Shown: in pieces, positions 1 to 8,767 of the stretch
Position numbering within the stretch: position 1 is the first letter of the stretch
Layout: every line of letters begins with the position of its first letter
Assembly (NCBI GenBank): GCA_023229505.1
Contig: JALNZD010000013.1
Coordinates: 1-64,000, forward strand
Reading direction: 5' to 3'
DNA: 64,000 nucleotides
Origin: Bacteroidales bacterium
GTDB lineage: Bacteria > Bacteroidota > Bacteroidia > Bacteroidales > JAGOPY01
The notes under the pieces: model-generated
Told to the model about the DNA's origin: nothing
Databases searched by the model: none
Seen by the model: only the letters and a program-made list of their open reading frames with translations
Translations under genes and position numbers: made by a program

Positions 1-757
1 GCATCTTGTTTTGGAGTTTTGGTTTACAACAAAGCAGATGCTTTTCTCTTTTGTCTTCAGCCTATTAAGCAGGTTTTTACAAACATGTTATTGTTAATTT
101 CATCGTAAAATTTTACCGGAGTATTGATATTATAAGTATTTGAATAAATAATCAAACTAAAAAGATCATATCATAAAGGACTATATGCCTTTACAAAGCA
201 TACAATTTATCCAATAGATAATGATCTTGGGTTGGGTTCAGTTATTTTAAACAATCCAAAGAATCCTTGTAAGATACTTTGGGGATTAATTGCTGAACAA
301 AGATAATGTTTGAAAGATGACTTGCAACATCTACAGGTTAATATAGAATTGGTCTAAATATGATTGGTGTGTACTCCAATACTATTTTTGCTCATCGTTT
401 TTTAAATATTACCTATCCGCTTTTCTTGTGGTTATTAAAGCCATGTAATCACTTGAAAGGCATTCAATATATTCAATTTCCTTCTGAGCATAGAGATACG
501 AAATCTCATAAAAGATAATTGCTCTCTCTTAAATACTATAAAACCTTACGTATAATATTTCGCTTTCTTTATAGAAGCATAAGAAGCTCTGGTGGTTATC
601 CCTCAGGGTTTATACCTGAAAGATATTAAAAAAAGACATAAAGTAGTTTATACCACGAAGTTTCTTATTAAGGTGAGTTTTAGAAACAAATCTAAATGGA
701 CAGTTAAATTAATAAATATAAAGACCTCTTTAATAAATTAAAATATGCCACGCGGAT
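1..757. other. gene-poor AT-rich region
   Basis: About 0.76 kb with no convincing gene. The only open frame worth naming is a 53-codon one from 360 to 521 on the plus strand (starts MIGVYSNTIFAHRFLN), which has no recognisable domain. The first 41 bases are bounded by GCATCT and AGATGC, a possible hairpin that could close a gene lying left of the window. It may hold decayed gene remnants, but nothing is identifiable. Confidence 0.5.
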
Positions 758-787
758 TTTGTTATTCAAATAAAATAAGTACCTTTG
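758..787 (+). promoter_or_regulatory. Bacteroidota-type promoter of rpmE2
   Basis: TTTG at 758-761 and TACCTTTG at 780-787, separated by 18 nt, match the -33 TTTG / -7 TAnnTTTG consensus of the Bacteroidota primary sigma factor. The -7 box lies 28 nt upstream of the rpmE2 start codon, giving a leader of about 20 nt. Confidence 0.7.
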
Positions 788-815
788 CAGCCCGAAATTT
801 ATAAGGATTAAAGTC

Positions 816-1091
816 ATGAAAAAAAATATTCATCCTAAAGATTACCGTTTCGTCGTTTTTAAAGATATGTCTAATGGTTATACATTTATGACCAAATCCA
901 CAGCTAAATCTAAAGAAACGATTCCATGGGAAGATGGTAAAGAATACCCACTGATTAAATTGGAAATATCCAATACATCCCATCCTTATTTCACAGGTAA
1001 GATGAAACTGGTTGACACAGCCGGAAGGGTTGATAAATTTAAGAGCAGGTATAAACAGCATTTCGACAAGAAAGAAAACCCAACCGAATAA
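816..1091 (+). CDS. rpmE2: 50S ribosomal protein L31 type B
   Basis: A 91-aa protein beginning MKKNIHPKDYRFVVFKD, the characteristic start of type B L31, a large-subunit protein that helps bridge the two ribosomal subunits. It contains no cysteine at all, so it is the zinc-independent (C-) form that can replace zinc-binding L31 under zinc limitation. Length agrees with the family (about 80-90 aa). It has its own promoter (758-787) and its own terminator (1116-1145), so it is transcribed alone. No zinc-responsive operator is obvious upstream. Identification is secure. Confidence 0.96.
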   Translation: MKKNIHPKDYRFVVFKDMSNGYTFMTKSTAKSKETIPWEDGKEYPLIKLEISNTSHPYFTGKMKLVDTAGRVDKFKSRYKQHFDKKENPTE

Positions 1092-1115
1092 AAAGGTTAT
1101 TAGTCATAAATCAGT

Positions 1116-1145
1116 CCTTTGCCATCGCAAAGGGCTTTTTTTTTT
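1116..1145 (+). terminator. intrinsic terminator after rpmE2
   Basis: Perfect 7-bp stem CCTTTGC/GCAAAGG with a CATC loop, followed by GC and a run of ten T, 24 nt after the rpmE2 stop codon. Confidence 0.88.
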
Positions 1146-1168
1146 AATTTTACTTTAAAATATCCCAT

Positions 1169-2350
1169 ATGAATTTCATACTGTTTGATAATTTTCGAAG
1201 AAGTAATTTATTCCCGCTAACCTACATTCGCCCGGTTGCTGATATCAGGATCGGTATAATGACGATCAGGGAAAAATGGGAAAAATACCTTGGGCAGGCG
1301 ACATCTACCTTAACAGAAAACTATCTCCGGAAAAAATATCCTATTTTAAGAGAGGAAGACAACATCATGATTAACGGATCAGTTTGTCCGAACGAGGATC
1401 TGGTCGGTGAAATTTTATTACTGAAAACCGGAGAAGTCCTCTTTCAGGGTGATGCGATCATTGCCATGCGTCTACATGCCATTGAACTTGATAGCCTTGA
1501 TGAGGAAAATGTTGATAAAGTCAACATGGTTGAATCAAAGTGTCACTTTTTAAAAATCCATCATACATGGGATATTTTCACTCTGAACGGTCAGGCTTTA
1601 GGCAATGATTTCAGTTTGCTCACCAGTCAAAGAAAATCAGAACCTGTAAGTAAAACGAACCAGGTCATTGGAGACAGAATTTTCCTGGAAAAGGGCGCAA
1701 AAGTGGAATGTTGTGTCCTGAACTCTGGCACTGGACCGATTTATATCGGGAAAAATGCTGAAATCATGGAGGGAAGCCTGATCAGGGGTCCCTTTTCTCT
1801 CGGAGATCACTCAACTGTGAAGATGGGGGCAAAAATATATGGACCCACTACCATCGGGCCTTTTTGCAAAGTCGGGGGGGAAATCAACAATTCAGTCTTC
1901 TTTGGATATTCCAATAAGGCCCATGACGGATTTATGGGGCAGTCAGTTATCGGAGAATGGTGCAATATCGGGGCTGATACCAATACTTCAAACCTGAAGA
2001 ATACCTACGATAATATCAAGCTGTGGAATTATGCCGACGAAACATTTGTGGAAACAGGCCTTCAATTCTGCGGGCTGATTATGGGCGACCACTCCAAGTG
2101 TGGCATAAATACGATGTTTAATACCGGGACTGTGGTCGGTATAAACACTAACATTTTCGGTGCAGGTTATCAAAGGAATTTTGTCCCAAGTTTTATCTGG
2201 GGCGGAGCTGGTGGATATAAAGCTTACCATATCGACAGGGCAGTGTCTGTTGCAAAAAAAGTATATGAACGCCGTAACCTTGAGTTTAATCAAATAGAAG
2301 AAGATATTCTGCGTGATATTTATAATTTGACAAAAGACCCATTATCCTGA
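1169..2350 (+). CDS. GlmU-like sugar nucleotidyltransferase
   Basis: A 393-aa protein of the Bacteroidota GlmU-like family. Residues 1-~110 resemble a reduced nucleotidyltransferase domain (NTP_transf_4 type, starting MNFILFDNF); residues ~165-350 are left-handed beta-helix hexapeptide repeats (for example IYIGKNAEIMEGSLI and IYGPTTIGPFCKVGG), the fold of acyl/acetyltransferases. By family it probably makes or modifies a nucleotide sugar for cell-envelope synthesis, but substrate and product cannot be read from sequence. The N-terminal glycine-rich loop of true GlmU (LAAGxGTRM) is absent, so uridylyltransferase activity is doubtful. It lies between rpmE2 and lon on the same strand. Confidence 0.82.
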   Translation: MNFILFDNFRRSNLFPLTYIRPVADIRIGIMTIREKWEKYLGQATSTLTENYLRKKYPILREEDNIMINGSVCPNEDLVGEILLLKTGEVLFQGDAIIAMRLHAIELDSLDEENVDKVNMVESKCHFLKIHHTWDIFTLNGQALGNDFSLLTSQRKSEPVSKTNQVIGDRIFLEKGAKVECCVLNSGTGPIYIGKNAEIMEGSLIRGPFSLGDHSTVKMGAKIYGPTTIGPFCKVGGEINNSVFFGYSNKAHDGFMGQSVIGEWCNIGADTNTSNLKNTYDNIKLWNYADETFVETGLQFCGLIMGDHSKCGINTMFNTGTVVGINTNIFGAGYQRNFVPSFIWGGAGGYKAYHIDRAVSVAKKVYERRNLEFNQIEEDILRDIYNLTKDPLS

Positions 2351-2533
2351 CCAATACCCGGAAAACCATGAGGACCGAATTGATTCAGGTTATTTGGCAC
2401 ACTAGTTGACATCTATAGTCTCTTATTTAAAAATATTCAATGTCATTATATGGCTGCAGTCTTAGCTTGATAAAAAATGAAGGACAATATGGTTTGGATT
2501 AGAATCATAACTGACAATTTGACACAAATTTTT

Positions 2534-5020
2534 ATGGATAAACTCTTCAATATAAAAAGCTTTTCGGAAGGTTTGGATAATGATACCGAATTTATTCCTC
2601 TTCTTTCTTCGGAAGAAGAGGAAATTATGCAAGCTGAAAGACTCCCCGAATCATTACCTATTCTCCCTTTAAGAAACACTGTCCTGTTTCCCGGAGTCGT
2701 CATTCCTATCACAGTCGGACGTGATAAATCCATCCGGCTTATTCGTGAATCATATCGCAATGACCGGACGATAGGTGTGGTCGGTCAGAAAGATTCAAAT
2801 ATTGAAGATCCCGAACAAAAGGATCTTTACCAGGTTGGCACCGTTGCGCATCTGATCAAGATCTTACAAATGCCTGATGGCAATACTACCGTCATCATCC
2901 AGGGGAAAAAACGCTTTGAAATTGAACACTTTATTCAGGATGAACCTTACTTCAGGGCTAAAATAAAAGATCTTACCGATTTTGATAAAAACCTCGAAAA
3001 GGATGAGCACTTTATTGCCCTGATCGCTTCACTTAAAGACCTGGCCATACAAATCATCAAACTTTCACCTAATATTCCGTCAGAAGCTGCTTTCGCCCTA
3101 AATAACATCGATAGCCCTTTTTTCCTCGTCAATTTTGTTTCTTCGAACCTGAACATCGAGCTGGTCGACAAGCAAAAGCTGCTGGAAACGCCTGATCTCA
3201 TGAAGCGGGCCAATGATGTGCTTACCGCCCTGGCAAAAGAATTGCACATGCTTGAACTAAAAAACCAGATCCGGGATAAAGTTAAACTTGACCTGGACAA
3301 GCAACAACGTGATTATCTTCTCAGCCAACAATTAAAAACAATCCAGGAGGAATTAGGTGGAAGCCCGCATGAACAGGAAATCAGCGATATAAAGGCACAA
3401 GCCTCCAAGAAGAAATGGTCGGTTAAGGTTTCAGATACATTTGAAAAGGAACTCAAAAAACTTCAACGCATGAACCCCCAGGCAGCTGAGTATTCTATCC
3501 AGATGAACTATCTCGAAACCATGATAGAACTGCCGTGGAATGAATTCACCAAGGACCGTTTTAATCTAAAAAAGGCCCAGCAGGTGCTTGATGAAGATCA
3601 TTATGGTCTGGAAAAAATAAAAGAAAGGATCATTGAACACCTGGCCGTTCTGAAACTTAAAAATGACATGAAGTCGCCCATTTTATGTTTCGTCGGGCCT
3701 CCCGGTGTTGGTAAAACTTCGCTGGGTAAATCGATTGCCAGGGCTTTAGGCAGGAATTATATCCGGGTTTCATTGGGTGGTTTGCGTGATGAAGCGGAAT
3801 TAAGGGGACACAGGAAGACTTATATCGGTGCCATGCCGGGCAGGATTATCCAGAGCCTCCGCAAAGTCGGATCAGCGAACCCGGTTTTCGTCCTGGATGA
3901 AGTGGACAAAGTCAGTGGAAATAACTTCCAGGGAGATCCACAGGCAGCGCTTCTTGAAATCCTCGACCCGGAGCAGAATTTCGAGTTTTACGATAATTAT
4001 CTTGAAATCACTTTTGACCTTTCCAGGGTTATGTTCCTGGCTACGGCAAATACGCTTTCCACTATTCATCCTGCCTTGCGCGACAGGATGGAAGTCATCG
4101 ACCTGAGCGGGTACCTCCTGGAAGAAAAGGTTGAAATTGCAAAGAAACACCTGGTGCCCAAACAGATCAGAGAGCATGGGTTAAATGAAAACCATGTAAT
4201 ATTCAGTAAAAAAATACTGGAAAAAATCATTGATGATTACACGAGGGAATCAGGAGTTAGGTCCCTTGAAAAAGTTATAGCGAAAATTATCCGTAACAGG
4301 GCTAAATTCGTGGCCATGGAGGAGGATTATAATCCAAAAATTAGCCTGGAGGACCTTGAGAAGATCATGGGTGCGCCACGCTATCAGAAAGACCGTGATA
4401 CCCGTATCGATGTGCCCGGTGTTGTGACCGGCCTGGCCTGGACAGCAGTGGGAGGGGAGATACTTTTCGTGGAAGTCAGCCTGAGCCGGGGGAGAGGAAA
4501 CCTGACCCTTACCGGCAACCTGGGAGATGTGATGAAAGAATCGGCCACAATTGCATTGGAATATTTAAAATCACATGCTCCAAGCCTTGGCCTCGACCCG
4601 GCCATTTTCCAGTACTGGAATGTACATGTTCATATCCCCGAAGGCGCTACACCCAAAGATGGCCCTTCGGCCGGCATTACTATGTTAACAGCGCTGGCAT
4701 CTGCCTTCACCCAAAGGAAAGTGCGCTCAGACCTTGCTATGACAGGGGAAATTACCCTGAGAGGGAAAGTCCTGCCAGTTGGAGGTATTAAAGAAAAAAT
4801 TCTTGCCGCTAAAAGGGCAAAGATCAAAAATATTATTCTTTCAGTTGAAAATAAAAAAGATATCGAAGAGGTAAAGCCAGATTATATTGAAGGATTGAAT
4901 TTTATTTATGTTGAAAAGATGATGGATGTGGTTAACCACTCATTGCTTAAGGAAAAGGTGACACACCCCCTCGACCTTGACGTGATAAATGAACCTGTTA
5001 ACCCTGCCATGAATAACTGA
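2534..5020 (+). CDS. lon: ATP-dependent protease Lon
   Basis: Cytosolic AAA+ serine protease for misfolded and regulatory proteins, about 828 aa. In order: LON substrate-binding domain (from LPILPLRNTVLFPGVVIPI), coiled-coil helical region, AAA+ module with Walker A GPPGVGKTSLG near residue 388 and Walker B VFVLDEVDK near 452, then the protease domain with catalytic serine in KDGPSAGIT (~710) and lysine in GGIKEK (~750). An upstream in-frame ATG at 2477 would add 19 residues not typical of the family; the ATG at 2534 sits just ahead of the conserved EFIPLLS segment and is preferred. Nothing is degenerate. Confidence 0.96.
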   Translation: MDKLFNIKSFSEGLDNDTEFIPLLSSEEEEIMQAERLPESLPILPLRNTVLFPGVVIPITVGRDKSIRLIRESYRNDRTIGVVGQKDSNIEDPEQKDLYQVGTVAHLIKILQMPDGNTTVIIQGKKRFEIEHFIQDEPYFRAKIKDLTDFDKNLEKDEHFIALIASLKDLAIQIIKLSPNIPSEAAFALNNIDSPFFLVNFVSSNLNIELVDKQKLLETPDLMKRANDVLTALAKELHMLELKNQIRDKVKLDLDKQQRDYLLSQQLKTIQEELGGSPHEQEISDIKAQASKKKWSVKVSDTFEKELKKLQRMNPQAAEYSIQMNYLETMIELPWNEFTKDRFNLKKAQQVLDEDHYGLEKIKERIIEHLAVLKLKNDMKSPILCFVGPPGVGKTSLGKSIARALGRNYIRVSLGGLRDEAELRGHRKTYIGAMPGRIIQSLRKVGSANPVFVLDEVDKVSGNNFQGDPQAALLEILDPEQNFEFYDNYLEITFDLSRVMFLATANTLSTIHPALRDRMEVIDLSGYLLEEKVEIAKKHLVPKQIREHGLNENHVIFSKKILEKIIDDYTRESGVRSLEKVIAKIIRNRAKFVAMEEDYNPKISLEDLEKIMGAPRYQKDRDTRIDVPGVVTGLAWTAVGGEILFVEVSLSRGRGNLTLTGNLGDVMKESATIALEYLKSHAPSLGLDPAIFQYWNVHVHIPEGATPKDGPSAGITMLTALASAFTQRKVRSDLAMTGEITLRGKVLPVGGIKEKILAAKRAKIKNIILSVENKKDIEEVKPDYIEGLNFIYVEKMMDVVNHSLLKEKVTHPLDLDVINEPVNPAMNN

Positions 5021-5066
5021 TCACTGTTTTAAGTTTTTTCATATACTTGTGCTAAATTCCAACAGG

Positions 5067-6701
5067 ATGCATAAGTATTATATTTTACTTTTTATTTTCA
5101 CCGGCTTATGCTCTTGTAAATCTCCTTTCAAGAATGATCCGTCACTGACCGTATTCCGGTATAATGAATTTTCCAATATTACATCCCTGGATCCGGCTTT
5201 TGCAAAAGACCAGGCAAATATCTGGGCATGTAACCAGCTTTATAATGGATTGCTGCAACTTGATGACCATCTTCAAATCCGCCCCTGTATTGCCAAAGAA
5301 TGGCAGGTTGACAGCAATGGGACAACATATCTCTTTCATCTCCGGACCGATGTGTTTTTTCATGACCACCCTGCTTTCCCAGGAGGAAAAGGAAGGAAGG
5401 TCTCAGCTCATGACTTCGTTTTCAGTTTTAACCGGATACTTGACCCGGCTTTGGCCTCTCCTGGAACCTGGGTTTTCAGCAAGGTTGTTCACCTTGATAA
5501 TGAATTCGCGTTTCTTGCAGTTGACGATTCGACATTCCAGATTCATTTGTCCGAGCCATTTCCGCCCTTTTCCGGCATCCTGACCATGATCTATTGCAGT
5601 GTTGTTCCGGAAGAAGTAATCAGATTACAGGGGGCAGACTTCCGGCGAAATCCGGTTGGAACGGGACCATTCCGCTTTCGGACATGGAAGGAAAATGTAA
5701 AATTGGTCCTGGTTAAAAATGACCGCTATTTCGAATTCGAACAGGAAAGCCGGCTTCCTTTTCTTGATGCAGTGGCGGTCACATTTCTGATCGACAAACA
5801 ATCTGCCTTTCTCGAGTTTGTCAAAGGCAACCTTGACTTTATCTCTGGCCTTGACCAATCATATAAAGATGAATTATTGACCAAAGAAGGGCAATTGCGG
5901 CCAAAATATCACGACAGATTTAATATGTTGTCTCAACCTTACTTAAATACTGAATATCTTGGAATTTTGGTCGACACAACTCTTGAAATCGTTAAAAATA
6001 GTCCACTTAGACATAAAGAGATCCGACAAGCTATCAATCATGGTTTTGACCGGGGAAAAATGATCCGATACCTGAGGAACAATATAGGGTATCCAGGGCT
6101 TTATGGGATCATTCCTCCCGGCTTACCCGCTTTCGACTCTTCCCTGGCAGCTTATGACTATGATCCTGCCAAAGCAAGGCAACTTATAAAGAAAGCCGGG
6201 TACTTAAAACCTGAAGACATTCCTGAGATAACCCTTCATACTACTTCGGAATACGTTGATCTCTTTAAATATCTGCAGCAACAATTGGAAGAAATCGGCC
6301 TTAGAATAAGGATAGAGGTTAACCCTGCAGCTACGTTGATGCAAATGAAAGCCTTTTCGAAGATAAATTTTTTCAGGGCTTCATGGATTGCGGATTATCC
6401 GGATGAAGAAAACTATCTTTCACTTTTTATAAGTAAAAACCTGGCGCCGGCTGGTCCAAATTACTCCCGCTTTCAAAGCAAATACTGCGATTCCCTGTAT
6501 GAAAAATCCCAAAGAACCAGCCGGGACGAAGATAGAATAGGAATTTACAGGGAAATGAATCAGGCAGTGATCAATGATGCCCCGGTTGTTATCCTTTATT
6601 ATGACCAGGTATTAAGGTTTACTCAAAAAAACATACAAGGCCTTGGTACTAATCCTTTAAATTTACTTTCTTTGAAGCGGGTAAAAAAAACCAAGTGGTA
6701 A
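5067..6701 (+). CDS. ABC transporter substrate-binding lipoprotein, oligopeptide type
   Basis: A 544-aa member of the SBP_bac_5 (OppA/DppA) family. From the ATG at 5067 the N-terminus is a lipoprotein signal peptide with lipobox LCSC (Cys17). A GTG six codons upstream is also open but would spoil the signal. Hallmarks include LDPAFAKDQANIWACNQLYNGL near the N-terminus, the PVGTGPFRF motif and ADYPDEENYLSLF. It should capture peptides or similar solutes for an ABC importer. No permease or ATPase genes lie beside it, so it is an orphan here. Its stop codon overlaps the next start (TAATG). Confidence 0.9.
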   Translation: MHKYYILLFIFTGLCSCKSPFKNDPSLTVFRYNEFSNITSLDPAFAKDQANIWACNQLYNGLLQLDDHLQIRPCIAKEWQVDSNGTTYLFHLRTDVFFHDHPAFPGGKGRKVSAHDFVFSFNRILDPALASPGTWVFSKVVHLDNEFAFLAVDDSTFQIHLSEPFPPFSGILTMIYCSVVPEEVIRLQGADFRRNPVGTGPFRFRTWKENVKLVLVKNDRYFEFEQESRLPFLDAVAVTFLIDKQSAFLEFVKGNLDFISGLDQSYKDELLTKEGQLRPKYHDRFNMLSQPYLNTEYLGILVDTTLEIVKNSPLRHKEIRQAINHGFDRGKMIRYLRNNIGYPGLYGIIPPGLPAFDSSLAAYDYDPAKARQLIKKAGYLKPEDIPEITLHTTSEYVDLFKYLQQQLEEIGLRIRIEVNPAATLMQMKAFSKINFFRASWIADYPDEENYLSLFISKNLAPAGPNYSRFQSKYCDSLYEKSQRTSRDEDRIGIYREMNQAVINDAPVVILYYDQVLRFTQKNIQGLGTNPLNLLSLKRVKKTKW

Positions 6702-7219
6702 TGATGAAAAGAATTGATCCTTATATTATTGATGAAAGCGTATTCCGTTTGCTGGATAAGGACTGGATGCTGATAACAGCAGGGGTTAGCGGTCATTTTA
6801 ACACCATGACCGCCTCATGGGGAGGTTTTGGTATACTCTGGCATCAGCCCGTAGCATTCATTTTTGTGAGGCCCCAACGTTACACTTTTCAATTTCTTGA
6901 GCAATATGAATGGTTCACTCTTTGTTTTTTCGGACACGGTTATAAAGATATTTTAAACTTTTGCGGATCCAGATCAGGCAAGGATACGGATAAAATAGCC
7001 AAAACAGGCTTAATACCAGCGGAAACAGAAAAAGGAAATATTTATTTTCAAGGTGCCCGCCTGGTTTTCGAATGTCGGAAACTCTATTACCAGGACTTGC
7101 AGCCCAGTCATTTCCTCGATCCTGAAATCGAATCCAATTATCCGGGAAAAGATTATCACAGGATGTATTTCGGAAAAGTAGAAAATAGCTGGATAAAGGA
7201 AGATAATAGTTTAAAATGA
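6701..7219 (+). CDS. flavin reductase-like FMN-binding protein
   Basis: A 172-aa split-barrel protein of the flavin reductase domain family. Recognisable segments are the N-terminal LLTAG-like stretch (LDKDWMLITAGVSGHFNTMTA), ASWGGFGILWHQPVAFIFVRP and RYTFQFLEQ, which form the FMN-binding barrel in this family. By family it binds FMN and may reduce it or another substrate with NAD(P)H; the physiological substrate is unknown. The start ATG at 6701 shares a base with the stop of the preceding lipoprotein gene (TAATG), implying translational coupling; a second ATG follows directly at 6704. Confidence 0.85.
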   Translation: MMKRIDPYIIDESVFRLLDKDWMLITAGVSGHFNTMTASWGGFGILWHQPVAFIFVRPQRYTFQFLEQYEWFTLCFFGHGYKDILNFCGSRSGKDTDKIAKTGLIPAETEKGNIYFQGARLVFECRKLYYQDLQPSHFLDPEIESNYPGKDYHRMYFGKVENSWIKEDNSLK

Positions 7220-7260
7220 AATAATCTTGTTAATTTTACATATCCCTTCTGCAAAGCACG

Positions 7261-7842
7261 ATGAATCTTTTTCAACAAATCAGGATAAATACAGGCAACT
7301 ACTTTCTGAATAAAGGAATTGCCTCACTTAAGAGGAGCAAAAAGCTTGTCAATATTAATTCGGCTGGCTCAGTAGGCATTCTTTTTGAATTGACCGAAGA
7401 GTCAGTTTACTATTCTATTCAAAAGTATTTTCAAAAATTTCAGGAAAAGAAAATTAAAGTGAGAGCGCTTGGTTATGCTAGTAACAAACTGGTAACCAAT
7501 CATTTTCTCCCGGTTCTTTCATTCGACTTTTTTAATAACAAACAGATGAATTGGCTATATATTCCAAAGGCACAATGTGTTCAGGACTTTGTGGATACAG
7601 AATTTGATATTTGCATCAATATTGCATCTGAAAAAGTATTTCCATTGAAATATATTGCAGGTATGTCTAGAGCCCGGCTAAAAGTGGGGGCATACAGCCA
7701 TGAAATGCCTGGCAAACAATATAAAAAGCTGGCTTTGATCTATGACATTATGCTGCTCGCAGAGGATAATCATGACCAGATAATATTTCTTGATAATATT
7801 CATGAATATTTAACTATGTTAAACCCGAAAGAAAATGTCTGA
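7261..7842 (+). CDS. DUF6913-like protein upstream of dapA
   Basis: A 193-aa soluble protein without signal peptide or membrane segment. It resembles the DUF6913 family of Bacteroidota proteins, which have no assigned function and are often found next to dapA. Visible features are FDICINIASEKVFPLKYIAGMS and SRARLKVGAYSHE. The gene ends 8 bp inside dapA, so the two are probably translated as a coupled pair, which suggests but does not show a link with lysine or diaminopimelate synthesis. Confidence 0.75.
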   Translation: MNLFQQIRINTGNYFLNKGIASLKRSKKLVNINSAGSVGILFELTEESVYYSIQKYFQKFQEKKIKVRALGYASNKLVTNHFLPVLSFDFFNNKQMNWLYIPKAQCVQDFVDTEFDICINIASEKVFPLKYIAGMSRARLKVGAYSHEMPGKQYKKLALIYDIMLLAEDNHDQIIFLDNIHEYLTMLNPKENV

Positions 7843-8737
7843 GCTTTTTAAGGGAACAGGAGTTGCAATTATCACCCCATTTCATGATTCCGGAAATATC
7901 GATTTCGGCTCTTTCGAAAAAATCATTGAACATATAATCGGAGGAGGGGTCAATTATATCGTGGCTCTTGGAACCACAGGCGAATCGGTCACATTATCAC
8001 GTGATGAAAAGGTTGCAGTCTTTGAATTTGTCGTGGAAATAGTCAATAAACGTGTTCCTGTGATTGCCGGGTTGGGGGGGAATAATACCCAGGAGGTCAT
8101 TAATACTATTAAAGCAACTTCTTTCGATGGTATTGATGCAATCCTTTCCGTTTGCCCTTACTATAACAAACCACAGCAAAAAGGCCTTTACAGTCATTAC
8201 AAGGCCATCGCAGGTGCCTGCCCGGTTCCGGTTATCCTCTATAATGTCCCCGGAAGAACAAGTATGAATATTTCAGCTGAAACAACATTAAAGCTTGCCG
8301 GGGATTTCAACAATATCATCGGAATTAAAGAAGCTTCGGGAAACTTGCTGCAATGCATGGAAATCATTAAAGATAAACCTCAGGATTTCCTTTTGATTTC
8401 AGGAGATGATGCACTGACACTTCCTTTGATCGCATTGGGAGCCGATGGAGTAATTTCCGTTGTTGCCAATGCTTTTCCACTTCAATTCTCCGATATGGTA
8501 AATCTTTGCCTGAAAGGTAAATTCGCGAAAGCAAGAACCCTTCACTTCGACCTTCTGAGATTTACGAATGCCATATTCATGGATGGGAACCCGTCGGGTA
8601 TTAAAGCTGCTATGGAGATGATTGGCCTCTGCAAAAGTAATGTCAGGCTGCCTTTGGTTAAAGTCAATAAAAATGTCCATTCTATTATTGCAGAACAGGT
8701 CGAAATTTTACTTAAAAACCAAGTGGAAATAAACTGA
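7835..8737 (+). CDS. dapA: 4-hydroxy-tetrahydrodipicolinate synthase
   Basis: Condenses pyruvate with aspartate semialdehyde in the lysine/diaminopimelate pathway. The 300-aa protein has the class I aldolase TIM-barrel signatures: GTTGES near residue 47, the catalytic tyrosine in YNVPGRTS (~135), and the Schiff-base lysine in GIKEASG (~164). It begins inside the end of the preceding gene (8-bp overlap). Full length and intact, as expected for the family (about 290-300 aa). Confidence 0.96.
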   Translation: MSELFKGTGVAIITPFHDSGNIDFGSFEKIIEHIIGGGVNYIVALGTTGESVTLSRDEKVAVFEFVVEIVNKRVPVIAGLGGNNTQEVINTIKATSFDGIDAILSVCPYYNKPQQKGLYSHYKAIAGACPVPVILYNVPGRTSMNISAETTLKLAGDFNNIIGIKEASGNLLQCMEIIKDKPQDFLLISGDDALTLPLIALGADGVISVVANAFPLQFSDMVNLCLKGKFAKARTLHFDLLRFTNAIFMDGNPSGIKAAMEMIGLCKSNVRLPLVKVNKNVHSIIAEQVEILLKNQVEIN

Positions 8738-8767
8738 TCTTTTAATCGAAGTTACTGAAATGAACCT

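Noticed and set aside
360..521. A 53-codon open frame in the leftmost gene-poor region
   Set aside because: No promoter, no homologous domain recognised and no conservation evidence; could be a decayed gene fragment, but not supportable as a gene.
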